Part shown: positions 1 through 7,259 of the stretch, one piece after another
How positions within the stretch are numbered: the first letter of the stretch is position 1
Layout of the letters: each line of letters starts with the position of its first letter
Assembly: GCA_903893795.1 (NCBI GenBank)
Contig: CAITNO010000038.1
Coordinates: 1 to 63,486 of the forward strand
Source of the DNA: Candidatus Hydrogenedentota bacterium
GTDB lineage: Bacteria > Hydrogenedentota > Hydrogenedentia > Hydrogenedentales > CAITNO01
Direction of reading: 5' to 3'
DNA: 63,486 nt
Position numbers and translations under genes: made by a program
The notes under the pieces: model-generated
Told to the model about the DNA's origin: nothing
Database searches by the model: none
The model's input: the letters and a program-made list of their open reading frames with translations, nothing else

Positions 1-205
1 TGATTGCGATAAAGGGGAGATGCCGGTAGGGGGCGACCGGCATCTCCGGTGAGGTGCGTTGCTCTGAGGGGGATCAGAGCGTCACAGAGGAAAAAAAATG
101 GATGATTGCGATAAAGGGGAGATGCCGGTAGGGGGCGACCGGCATCTCGGGGTGAGGTGCTCCCCTGGCGGGCACCAGGGGTTTGCAGAGGATTAGGCAT
201 CCTCT
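1..205. repeat. 102-bp tandem repeat with paired hairpins
   Basis: Two head-to-tail units with a 102-bp period are visible; the first is cut by the window edge. Each carries an identical hairpin with an 11-bp stem GAGATGCCGGT/ACCGGCATCTC (17-27/36-46 and 119-129/138-148). About 15 nt further on comes a second hairpin whose sequence differs between units but whose form is kept: GCTCTGA/TCAGAGC (61-67/74-80) and CCCCTGG/CCAGGGG (162-168/175-181). A third small stem, AGAGGAT/ATCCTCT (187-193/199-205), lies next to the 3' end of the cohesin-like gene. The array could terminate that minus-strand gene, or a plus-strand gene left of the window. No T-run directly follows the stems on either strand, so termination is not proven. 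Confidence 0.85.
98..196 (+). CDS. possible 32-aa micro-ORF inside the repeat unit
   Basis: The ORF starts at an ATG placed 7 nt after AGAGG and begins MDDCDKGEMPVGGDRHL. The previous repeat unit keeps the same reading frame (DCDKGEMPVGGDRHL, then a stop one codon later), so the peptide recurs with the DNA repeat. The hairpin palindrome itself encodes GEMPVGGDRHL, so the conserved peptide may only be a by-product of conserved RNA or DNA structure. No family is recognised. Confidence 0.2.
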   Translation: MDDCDKGEMPVGGDRHLGVRCSPGGHQGFAED

Positions 206-221
206 TCTAGGGGGCAAAAAT

Positions 222-1295
222 CTAACGTCGTATTTTAACACGCAGAACCCACATTGCACAACCCGCCACTGCCAGCAATACTGCCGCTGCCAGTCCGAGC
301 CGCAACCCCCCCCCTGCTGCAACGCCTGCGCGCTGCGATTCGCTGGAAGGGGCAGGTTCCGCGGTGTTGTTGTTCACCGAGCCTGACGCTTCAATTTTCA
401 AAGAACTCGCCGACTGTATATCTGTCGAATGGGCGCTCTGCCCATTCTGCCTCATTGCAACTGTACCTGTCTTCGCTCCTGCGGGTCTTTCTCCCGCCAC
501 CGGCACATCAGCCAGTTTGCCGCGCTCTTCCGCCGCTTTCGCGGCGGCTGCCTCCACACTGGGCAATTCACCTTCGGCCTTTGCCGCACTTGGCGCGGAT
601 GGCCTGCCTGTCGCATGCACATCTTTCGCAGGTGCCGCCGTTGCCGCTTTCCCCTCCGCCTCGGGCGCTGCCATCATGGGGGCGCTGCCTCGGGGACTGA
701 CGCTTTGCGCCTCCCCTTCGCCCGTGGTTGCGGGTTTTTGGGGTTTCGCAGTTTCCGGTTTTGTTCCGGTTGCGTCTGAGGGTTTATCTTCCGTGACCGC
801 CATCGCCACTGCCGCCATGCCGCCTTGCACCGGCAATTCAGCACCGTCTGCGGTGGAGAGGCTCGGGTCCTTCACGGAGAGGGTTGTTTCCCCCTTCGCG
901 GAGGCACCGACGCGCTCAAGCACGACACGGGCCACTTCACCATTGGCTACGGAAGTCTGGTTGAAACCCATCATCACCACGATGTACTTGCCCGGCTCGG
1001 GGGCATTGGCCGTTACCAGCTTGCCTGCCGCCTCTGCGGCTCCACCCGGAGAAATACTCACGGGTCTAAAGATTGCCGGGTCGTAAACAAGTGCGAAATC
1101 CAATGCTGCCACTTGATTACCCGCACCATTGAGATAGATGGGCACCTCGTATCTGTCCGATTCAACTGTTGGTTTCCCGGGGGTCAATGTTCCTGCGTAT
1201 GCAGTGGTACTGAGCACAACCAACGTTAGCCCCGTAACCACCTTGCAATAAGCTGAACTCACTCTGCCCTTTCGGGGCCACAGCCTCTGTGGCAT
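222..1295 (-). CDS. cohesin-like domain protein with C-terminal membrane anchor
   Basis: About 357 aa. A basic N-terminus and hydrophobic stretch ending in TTAYA|G looks like a Sec signal peptide. Residues ~35-150 (EVPIYLNGAGNQVAALDFALVYDP..., ending in VARVVLERVG) have the beta-sandwich pattern of cohesin-type carbohydrate-binding/adhesion modules. Then come ~150 residues of Ala/Pro/Lys-rich low-complexity linker, and a C-terminal hydrophobic helix followed by KIRR, as expected for a membrane-anchored surface protein. No dockerin protein is visible nearby. Cohesin modules also occur with secretins and type II secretion in some phyla, so a secretion role is possible but inferred. The frame is open to ATG 1343 and also has an ATG at 1313. 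The 1295 start is chosen because it gives a clean signal peptide and because the likely promoter leaves almost no leader for 1343. Confidence 0.75.
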   Translation of the reverse strand: MPQRLWPRKGRVSSAYCKVVTGLTLVVLSTTAYAGTLTPGKPTVESDRYEVPIYLNGAGNQVAALDFALVYDPAIFRPVSISPGGAAEAAGKLVTANAPEPGKYIVVMMGFNQTSVANGEVARVVLERVGASAKGETTLSVKDPSLSTADGAELPVQGGMAAVAMAVTEDKPSDATGTKPETAKPQKPATTGEGEAQSVSPRGSAPMMAAPEAEGKAATAAPAKDVHATGRPSAPSAAKAEGELPSVEAAAAKAAEERGKLADVPVAGERPAGAKTGTVAMRQNGQSAHSTDIQSASSLKIEASGSVNNNTAEPAPSSESQRAGVAAGGGLRLGLAAAVLLAVAGCAMWVLRVKIRR

Positions 1296-1359
1296 GACTA
1301 AAGTGTACCGCATGTAAAAAAATAACGCAAGAACTCTGTCCATCGATGACCGTAAATTC

Positions 1360-1387
1360 TATATATCGTTAAAGACTTTAATTTCAA
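1360..1387 (-). promoter_or_regulatory. putative promoter of the cohesin-like gene
   Basis: On the minus strand TTGAAA (1387-1382), a 16-nt spacer and TATATA (1365-1360) make a sigma70-like promoter. Transcription would start near 1353, which argues for a translation start downstream of 1343. Confidence 0.4.
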
Positions 1388-1466
1388 TTACTTATACACA
1401 ACGCACAGGTCCATGAATTAATGCTTTTGCGCAGTTGGATAGGAGGCGGCCTTAGGGCTCGCACAT

Positions 1467-1494
1467 CTTATTTGTAATCTAAATTACAAATAAG
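1467..1494. repeat. 28-bp AT-rich perfect inverted repeat
   Basis: CTTATTTGTAAT / ATTACAAATAAG, two 12-nt arms around a 4-nt centre, lies 5 bp beyond the stop of the gene ending at 1500 and ~80 bp upstream of the cohesin-like promoter. No T-run follows on the minus strand, so it is either a weak terminator or an operator. Confidence 0.5.
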
Positions 1495-1499
1495 CCCGC

Positions 1500-2096
1500 T
1501 CATTTTTTAATGCACCCCGCCTTGTCATCGAACTCCGATTGGACGGTATTCCCGGCAGGGTTATCGGTGTCCAATTCTGTCCGGGTGAGACTGCGGGTCG
1601 CAGGTCGGTTGCCCTCATGGGCGCTTGGGAAAAAGGCGGGCATATTTACAAATGTCGTGTGCCCTGAGAAAAGGTAATAGCGCAGGACGACCAGTTCGAG
1701 ATAGAACCAAGCAATGCACTTTGCACTGATCATGCCGTACAGAATCCATCGATACTCCGGCACAGGGATATACTGATACTCGGCAATATTCTCAAGCCGC
1801 AAAGGCATAAACGCGGTCAATCCGAGCAGCAGCACCTGCATAGCCTTGGCGCTGGCGGAAGCGGGACTGTCCCCCGCCTCGCGGCACCGGGCCAGTGTGA
1901 ACCAGCCCAGATAGGCCGCCCAGGAAAGCGTGATGAGCCAGGCCGAATTGGTCATGGCCCGCTGCGACACCACCTGGCCTAGCTCGCGCATCTGGTCGTA
2001 CACCCATTCTGGATAGAGGCCCACTGCAAAGAAGGCCATCCACAATACAAGGATGGGAATGCGCCAGAGGTCTATAGATTTTGGGGGATTGTTCAC
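1500..2096 (-). CDS. hypothetical membrane protein, 198 aa
   Basis: GTG start with a good GGAGG six nt upstream. Three to four hydrophobic segments are visible: residues ~12-32, ~50-66, ~85-100 and ~118-140. A polar, probably cytoplasmic C-terminal tail of ~55 residues follows, ending in KK. The motif LYPEWVYDQMRE after the first helix suggests a re-entrant or surface loop. I do not recognise a family. It lies upstream of the cohesin-like gene on the same strand, separated by an inverted repeat, and is divergent from the infC operon. Confidence 0.6.
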   Translation of the reverse strand: MNNPPKSIDLWRIPILVLWMAFFAVGLYPEWVYDQMRELGQVVSQRAMTNSAWLITLSWAAYLGWFTLARCREAGDSPASASAKAMQVLLLGLTAFMPLRLENIAEYQYIPVPEYRWILYGMISAKCIAWFYLELVVLRYYLFSGHTTFVNMPAFFPSAHEGNRPATRSLTRTELDTDNPAGNTVQSEFDDKAGCIKK

Positions 2097-2230
2097 GGAA
2101 AACCTCCGAGGCGTCCGGGACTACATCCGTTCACCGCCATCATTGGAACAGAGCCGCGCGTGGGAAATCAACCTCCAAAGCCGTTCCGATGCCCCCATTC
2201 CTCACCCCAAAATTCGCAGCCGCGCAGCAG

Positions 2231-2260
2231 TTGACTGTTCACGCCTCCTTTTGGTAAACT
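2231..2260 (+). promoter_or_regulatory. putative sigma70 promoter of the infC operon
   Basis: TTGACT (2231-2236), an 18-nt spacer and TAAACT (2255-2260). Transcription would start near 2267 and give a leader of ~260 nt before infC. The leader holds a UUCG-capped hairpin near 2279-2300 and a stem capped by GAAA near 2370. Confidence 0.6.
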
Positions 2261-2396
2261 TTCTCTTGCGAACATGTTCCGTGCTTCGGCACGGACGCCC
2301 AAGCAGGGGCTCCGGCCCCTCACCTTGCGGCGACGAAGGGATTCGTCAGCCAGCCTGGTTTGCGCGCCGAAAGGGCGCAATACATGTCGACGGACA

Positions 2397-2446
2397 CGAA
2401 CCGGCGACAGGACGGCTGGCATCCTGTCGCCGGTTCGTTTTTTTTT
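2397..2446 (+). terminator. intrinsic terminator / attenuator in the infC leader
   Basis: A perfect 16-bp stem (2397-2412 with 2422-2437), a 9-nt loop and nine T residues (2438-2446) form a textbook rho-independent terminator. It lies 80 nt before the infC start and downstream of the putative promoter, so it must act by attenuation rather than as the end of an upstream gene: the nearest upstream gene is divergent. Leaders of infC-rpmI-rplT are known to be attenuated through L20 in Firmicutes; the same logic is inferred here. The loop contains GGCTGGC, complementary to GCCAGCC at 2349-2355. Confidence 0.85.
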
Positions 2447-2525
2447 GCGCCGGGCGCGCAATGTGCGCGCGCCATGCGGCGCGTGTCGTGTGCAACCGGG
2501 GCAGGCCCCCGAAGGAGATCCTCAC

Positions 2526-3065
2526 ATCGCCACATTGAAGAAAGAGAAGGAAGACGCGATTCGCGTGAATGATCAGATACGCGCACGCCAGGTGCGCGTG
2601 ATAGATGAAAACGGCGAGCAGCTCGGCATTATGGCCCCGCGCGATGCATGGCGCGAGGCGGAGCAGCGCGGGTTTGACCTCGTCGAGGTGGCGCCCAAGG
2701 CCGCGCCGCCGGTGTGCCGAATCATGGACTACGGCAAATCCCGGTATGAGCAGAAGCGGCGGGCCCGCGAATCGCGCAAGCATCAGCATGTGGTCACCGT
2801 CAAGGAGATCAAGTTCCGTCCGAAGATCGACCAGCATGATTTTGAAACCAAGAAGAATCATGTGCGCGATTTCCTGGCGGAAGGGAACAAGGTGAAAGTC
2901 ACCATCATGTTCCGGGGCCGCGAGGTGGCCCACCCCGAGTTTGGCCGCAAGATCCTCGGCATGGTGGTCGAGGGCACGGCCGACCTTATCACGGGTGAGT
3001 ACAGACCCGAAGACTCGCGGCTTGAAGGCCGGAACATGAGCCTGGTGCTTCATCCGGTCAAGTAG
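2526..3065 (+). CDS. infC: translation initiation factor IF-3
   Basis: The protein is 179 aa, the usual IF-3 length. It contains the N-terminal domain (VNDQIRARQVRVIDENGEQLGIM), the lysine/arginine-rich linker helix (YEQKRRARESRKHQ) and the C-terminal domain (KEIKFRPKIDQHDFETK, then MFRGREVAHPEFG). IF-3 binds the 30S subunit and checks start codons. The start is placed at ATC 2526 because AAGGAG (2512-2517) lies 8 nt upstream; the only nearby alternative, TTG 2535, is 17 nt away. Upstream reading continues open but crosses the terminator. AUU/AUC starts are the basis of IF-3 autoregulation in other bacteria. It is the first gene of a long operon. Confidence 0.95.
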   Translation: MATLKKEKEDAIRVNDQIRARQVRVIDENGEQLGIMAPRDAWREAEQRGFDLVEVAPKAAPPVCRIMDYGKSRYEQKRRARESRKHQHVVTVKEIKFRPKIDQHDFETKKNHVRDFLAEGNKVKVTIMFRGREVAHPEFGRKILGMVVEGTADLITGEYRPEDSRLEGRNMSLVLHPVK

Positions 3066-3228
3066 AACATCCGAGTGAAGAAATGACGCACACGCCGCGC
3101 GGGACCGGCAGGCCGGCAGCGCGGACACGGTGGCGGTGTTGTCCCCGCCGGGTGCGCGGAACGATACGAAACTGCGCGCGGGAGAGCCTTTTCCCCCGTG
3201 CGACAACATGGCAACGGAGACACGAATC

Positions 3229-3426
3229 ATGCCGAAGATCAAGACATGCCGCAGCGCCGCAAAGCGCTTCAAGACAACGGGAACGGGAAAGGTCACGCGG
3301 AACAAGCCCTTCGCCCGCCACCTGATGGCGTCGAAGTCGCCCAAGCGCAAGCGCAACCTGCGCCAGGGAACGCTGGTTTCTCCGGCTGACACGCCGAGCG
3401 TGAAGCGTTCGATTCCCTATTCCTGA
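3229..3426 (+). CDS. rpmI: 50S ribosomal protein L35
   Basis: 65 aa, standard length for bL35, beginning MPKIKTCRSAAKRFKTTGTGK with the typical Lys/Arg-rich body (SPKRKRNLRQ). ATG 3229 has GGAG 9 nt upstream; an in-frame ATG at 3208 would add seven residues not found in the family. The 163-nt gap after infC is long for this operon and can form several GC-rich stems, so it might hold an L20 or L35 operator; that is inference. Confidence 0.97.
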   Translation: MPKIKTCRSAAKRFKTTGTGKVTRNKPFARHLMASKSPKRKRNLRQGTLVSPADTPSVKRSIPYS

Positions 3427-3522
3427 ACCGTCACAGCAACCGGTTGCCGCGCGACACCGCCAAGAGCGGGTCACGGCGCCTGAACGGCTGATACCAGCAG
3501 CCGCACAATAAGGATACTGACC

Positions 3523-3897
3523 ATGCCCAGAGCTACAAACAATCCGGCGTCCAAAGACCGCCGCAAGAAGATTCTCAATCTCGCCTCCGGCTACCGGGGC
3601 GCCCACAGCCGGCTCAACAAGACCGCCCAGCAGGCCGTTGCCCATGCGGGCATGCACGCCTACCGCGACCGCAAGGCGCGCAAGCGCGAGTTCCGCCGCC
3701 TGTGGATAGCCCGCATCAATGCGGGTGCCCGCGCCCACGGCCTGACCTACAACCGCTTCATCGAGGGTCTGAAAAAGGCCAACATCGGCCTCGACCGCAA
3801 AGCGCTGGCCGACATCGCGGCGACGGACGATGCCACCTTTGCGCAGATCGTTGAAAAGGCCAAGGAAGCCCTGGCGGCCGTTCCGGCGGTGTCCTGA
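3523..3897 (+). CDS. rplT: 50S ribosomal protein L20
   Basis: 124 aa. It carries the bL20 signatures [20 protein letters not shown], the basic helix [24 protein letters not shown], and [27 protein letters not shown]. bL20 is needed for early 50S assembly and in several bacteria represses its own operon by binding leader RNA. AAGGA precedes the ATG. It is a few residues longer than the common 118 aa because of a C-terminal tail. hisA begins 2 nt after its stop. Confidence 0.98.
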   Translation: MPRATNNPASKDRRKKILNLASGYRGAHSRLNKTAQQAVAHAGMHAYRDRKARKREFRRLWIARINAGARAHGLTYNRFIEGLKKANIGLDRKALADIAATDDATFAQIVEKAKEALAAVPAVS

Positions 3898-3899
3898 CC

Positions 3900-4652
3900 A
3901 TGCGCGTTGTTCCCGCGGTGGATATTCGCGGCGGGCGCTGTGTGAATCTGGTGCAGGGCGACTATGGCCGCGAGACGGTTTTCGCCGAGGACCCGGTGGA
4001 TCAAGCGCAGCGGTGGTGGGATGACCTGGCTGCCTCGGGCACGCCCGAAGATCAAGCCATTGTGCACATAGTGGATCTCGACGGCGCCCGCGAGGGCGCC
4101 TGCCGCGTGGAGGCGCACCTGCGCCGCATGACGGCGGCGGGAATCCGGTTTGAAGTGGGCGGCGGCATACGCACCATGGACACGGTCAACGCGATCCTGG
4201 AAGCGGGCGCCGCCCGCGCCATTTTGGGCACGGCCGCGCACCGCGATCCCGCGCTGCTTGCACAGGCCTGCGCCGCATGGCCCGGAAAGGTGGCGGTGGG
4301 CATTGACGCCCGCGCAGGCAAGGTCTCCCTGGAGGCCTGGCTCGAGGACACCGACACCGACGCGGTCGAGTTCGCCCGGCGCGCGGAAGCCGCCGGGGCC
4401 GCCCGCATCATCTACACCGACATTCTGTCCGACGGCATGATGAAGGGCCCCAATCACGACGCCACCGGCGCCGTCGCGCGGGCTGTTTCCATCCCGGTGA
4501 CCCTTTCGGGCGGTGTGTCGTCCCTGGACGACCTGCGGCGCGCCCGCCTGCTGGAACCGGACGGTGTGGACGAGGCCATCGTGGGCCGGGCGCTCTATCT
4601 GGAGCGGTTTACCGTGGCGGAAGCCGCGGCGGCCCTGAGGGAATCGCCATGA
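3900..4652 (+). CDS. hisA: phosphoribosylformimino-5-aminoimidazole carboxamide ribotide isomerase
   Basis: 250 aa TIM barrel for the fourth step of histidine synthesis (ProFAR to PRFAR). The N-terminal catalytic Asp lies in VVPAVDIRGGRCVNLVQGDY and the second catalytic Asp in IIYTDILSDGMMKGPN. Phosphate-binding loops are VGGGIRT and LSGGVSS. All key residues are present. No other his gene is nearby. It starts 2 nt after rplT and overlaps tyrA by 4 nt (ATGA), so it is translationally coupled within the ribosomal-protein operon. Confidence 0.96.
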   Translation: MRVVPAVDIRGGRCVNLVQGDYGRETVFAEDPVDQAQRWWDDLAASGTPEDQAIVHIVDLDGAREGACRVEAHLRRMTAAGIRFEVGGGIRTMDTVNAILEAGAARAILGTAAHRDPALLAQACAAWPGKVAVGIDARAGKVSLEAWLEDTDTDAVEFARRAEAAGAARIIYTDILSDGMMKGPNHDATGAVARAVSIPVTLSGGVSSLDDLRRARLLEPDGVDEAIVGRALYLERFTVAEAAAALRESP

Positions 4653-5506
4653 GCCAGCCGTTGCCCAACCGCGTGGCCATTGTGGGGGTGGGTCTGCTGG
4701 GCGCTTCGCTCGGACTGGCCCTCAAGGCACGCGGACTGGCGACGCAGATTATTGGTGTGGGACGGCGCAAGGCGTCTCTGGACACAGCCCTGGAGGTGGG
4801 TGCCATTGACAGCGTTGCGCCGAGTCCGGCCGCGGCCGCCGCCGAGGCGGACCTGCTCGTGGTGGCCACGCCTGCCGCGCTCGTCACGGCCGTGCTGGAC
4901 GAGGTGCGCGGGGCGGGCAATGTGAATCTCATCGCGACCGATGTGGCAAGCACGAAATCCACCATTTGCCGTCATGCCGCCTCCACTTGGACCGCGCCGC
5001 GCCGTTTTGTCGGGTCCCATCCGATGGCGGGCGGTGAAAAATTCGGACCCGAACACGGACGCCCCGAACTGTATGAGGGCACCGTTTGCCTTGTGGAAGA
5101 ATCCGCTGACCTTGACCCCGAAGCCCGCGCGGTCGTGTGCCAATTGTGGGAATCGGTCGGCGCGCGGGTGGTGTCTGTCCGTCCGGAACAGCATGATCCC
5201 ATTCTGGCCCGCACGAGCCACCTCCCCCATGTGGTGGCCTCCGCCGTGGCGGCGATTGCCGGTGACAGCGGCGCAAGCCGTCTCTTTGTCGGCAACGGAT
5301 TCCGCGACATGACGCGCATTGCCGACAGCCGCCCGGAAGTTTGGCGCGACATCTGCCTGACCAACCGGACCGCGCTGTTGCAGAGCCTCGCCGAAACCGA
5401 TGCGCGGCTACATGAGTTTGCCGCCCTGCTTGTGGCGGGCGATGCGGCGCGGCTGGACGCCTTTTTCGAACGGGGACGCGAGGGACGCCGAAAGGTTCTC
5501 GAATGA
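4649..5506 (+). CDS. tyrA: prephenate/arogenate dehydrogenase
   Basis: 285 aa. The N-terminal NAD(P) Rossmann motif is VGVGLLGASLG (residues ~11-21). The prephenate-dehydrogenase signature SHPMAGGEKFGPEHG is present, then the helical C-terminal dimerisation domain with HVVASAVAAIAGDSG. It converts prephenate (or arogenate) to the tyrosine precursor. No ACT or chorismate mutase domain is fused. Substrate preference cannot be read from sequence alone. It overlaps hisA and tmk by 4 nt each. Confidence 0.93.
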   Translation: MSQPLPNRVAIVGVGLLGASLGLALKARGLATQIIGVGRRKASLDTALEVGAIDSVAPSPAAAAAEADLLVVATPAALVTAVLDEVRGAGNVNLIATDVASTKSTICRHAASTWTAPRRFVGSHPMAGGEKFGPEHGRPELYEGTVCLVEESADLDPEARAVVCQLWESVGARVVSVRPEQHDPILARTSHLPHVVASAVAAIAGDSGASRLFVGNGFRDMTRIADSRPEVWRDICLTNRTALLQSLAETDARLHEFAALLVAGDAARLDAFFERGREGRRKVLE

Positions 5507-6144
5507 CCCGCGGCCGGTTCATCACCTTCGAGGGCATCGAGGGTTGTGGCAAATCCACCCAGATAGGGCTGCTGGCAGACCATCTGCGGGCGGCGGGCAG
5601 AAATGTGGTGCTCACCCGCGAACCCGGCGGCACCCCCGCCGCGGAGGCGATTCGGGCCATTCTGCTTGACCCGGCGCAGGACGCCCTCTCCCCCACCACC
5701 GAACTGCTGCTGTACGCCGCGGCGCGGGCACAGCATGTGCACCAGGTCATCCGGCCGGCCGTGAAGGCCGGTGCTGTGGTGCTGTGTGACCGCTTTGCCG
5801 ACTCCACCGAAGCCTACCAGGGCGGCGGACGGGCGCTGTCCCACGAAACAATCGACATTCTCCGAAACATCGCCACAGACGGCATGGGACCGGACTGCAC
5901 CATACTGCTTGACCTCCCCGCCGCCGAAGGACTGGCACGCACCCGGAGCCGCGGTGAACTCGACCGCATCGAAGGCGAGCCGCTGGCCTTTCATGAGCGC
6001 GTGCGCGCCGCATTCTTGGCCATCGCCGCGCGGGAACCGGAACGCGTCATTGTGATAAACGCCGCAGCATCGGTTGAGGCCATCGCCGGCGAGATAGGCC
6101 CGCGCATGGACGCGCTTCTGTGCGCGGAGGCGCAAGAGGCATGA
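5503..6144 (+). CDS. tmk: thymidylate kinase
   Basis: 213 aa, family length. The P-loop is FEGIEGCGKST near residues 8-18. The TMP-binding motif LTREPGGTPAAEAIR and the DRFADSTEAYQGGGR motif identify dTMP kinase (dTMP + ATP to dTDP). It is linked to holB downstream, as in many bacteria. The start overlaps tyrA by ATGA and the stop overlaps the holB start by 4 nt. Confidence 0.96.
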   Translation: MTRGRFITFEGIEGCGKSTQIGLLADHLRAAGRNVVLTREPGGTPAAEAIRAILLDPAQDALSPTTELLLYAAARAQHVHQVIRPAVKAGAVVLCDRFADSTEAYQGGGRALSHETIDILRNIATDGMGPDCTILLDLPAAEGLARTRSRGELDRIEGEPLAFHERVRAAFLAIAAREPERVIVINAAASVEAIAGEIGPRMDALLCAEAQEA

Positions 6145-7235
6145 GCTTTTCCCGGGTAAAAGATCAGACCGTGGGCATGCGGCTGCTGTCCAACATTATC
6201 CGCAAGGGGCGCATTCCTTCGGGACTGCTGCTGTGGGGGCCGAACGGCGTCGGCAAACGGCTGGCCGCGTTTGAAATGGCCAAGGCGGTGAACTGCCTGG
6301 CCATGCAGGGCGACGCCTGCGATTCCTGCCTGGCCTGCCGAAAAGCCATCAGCGGCAACCACCCCGACATCAAGCTGATCACGCCGGTGGGCAAAGCCCG
6401 CATGATCAAGGTGGAAGCCGTCGAAGAGATGAATGAGACCACCTCCTTTCGCCCTTTTGAAGGACGTCGCAGGGTGTTCCTCATTGAAGAGGCGGACCGC
6501 ATGAATGAGGCGGCCCAGAACCACTTCCTGAAAACGCTTGAAGAACCGGCCAGTCCGACGATTTTCCTGCTGGTGACCGCCCATCCCAGAGCGCTGCTGC
6601 CCACGATTCGGTCGCGGTGCCAGTCGGTGCGTTTTGGTTCGCTGCGCACGGAAACCGTGGCAGGACTGTTGACAGGGCTGCGCGGCATTGATTCCGTCAC
6701 CGCCGATGCGGCGGCAGCGCTGTCGCAGGGACAAATGAGCCGCGCGCTGGACCTCGTGGAAAGCGGCCGGCGCACGGTGGTGCTCGAGGTGATTGACCGG
6801 CTGAACCGCGGTGAGGACCCCCTGCTTGCAGGTGAATGGTTCGCCGCCTACCTCCAGAAGGTGGAAGCGGAAATCGTTGCAGCGGTGAAGGCCGGACCGG
6901 ATATTGACGACGACGGGGAGGATGGCGGTGGGGACAACCGCGACGAGCGGCGCAGCAAGGAGGAGGTGGAGGCGGAGGTGGCGGGGCGCATGCGCAAGGA
7001 GCGGTATGAATTGGTATACTTGTTTCAGGCATGGTACCGCGACGCGGTGGTGTACGCGGCGACTAAAGACGCGTCGAGGGTGATGAACCGTGATCGCATC
7101 AAGGAATTGACCGCCTCCACGGGCGCCAATCATGCCGCAAAACTGGAGGCGCTGGACACGGCTTGGCTGTATCTGGAACGCAACCTGAACCCGGGACGCG
7201 TGTTTCGCGACCTGTTTTTCGCGCTGGCCGGCTAG
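6141..7235 (+). CDS. holB: DNA polymerase III delta-prime subunit
   Basis: 364 aa clamp-loader AAA+ subunit. It has a P-loop-like GPNGVGKR at 33-40, a zinc-binding cysteine set C52, C60, C63, C66, the DEAD-like stretch FLIEEADRMNEAAQNHFLKTLEEP, and the SRC motif in TIRSRCQSVRF. Start ATG 6141 overlaps the tmk stop and follows GGAGGCGCAAGAGG; an in-frame ATG at 6120 lies deep in tmk and is not favoured. An acidic insertion (DIDDDGEDGGGDN, around residue 255) is unusual and probably a surface loop. Confidence 0.92.
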   Translation: MSFSRVKDQTVGMRLLSNIIRKGRIPSGLLLWGPNGVGKRLAAFEMAKAVNCLAMQGDACDSCLACRKAISGNHPDIKLITPVGKARMIKVEAVEEMNETTSFRPFEGRRRVFLIEEADRMNEAAQNHFLKTLEEPASPTIFLLVTAHPRALLPTIRSRCQSVRFGSLRTETVAGLLTGLRGIDSVTADAAAALSQGQMSRALDLVESGRRTVVLEVIDRLNRGEDPLLAGEWFAAYLQKVEAEIVAAVKAGPDIDDDGEDGGGDNRDERRSKEEVEAEVAGRMRKERYELVYLFQAWYRDAVVYAATKDASRVMNRDRIKELTASTGANHAAKLEALDTAWLYLERNLNPGRVFRDLFFALAG

Positions 7236-7259
7236 GGTCCGCGCGGTGGAAAGGCTTTC

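Noticed and set aside
1..148. CRISPR array at the left edge
   Set aside because: Only two units, 102-bp period and internal hairpins; nearly the whole unit is repeated rather than short repeats with unique spacers.
2274..2525. Longer infC N-terminus from ATG 2274
   Set aside because: The extension would pass through the leader terminator and has no IF-3 similarity.
2346..3392. 348-aa minus-strand ORF over infC and rpmI
   Set aside because: Opposite strand of conserved ribosomal genes and no family motif.
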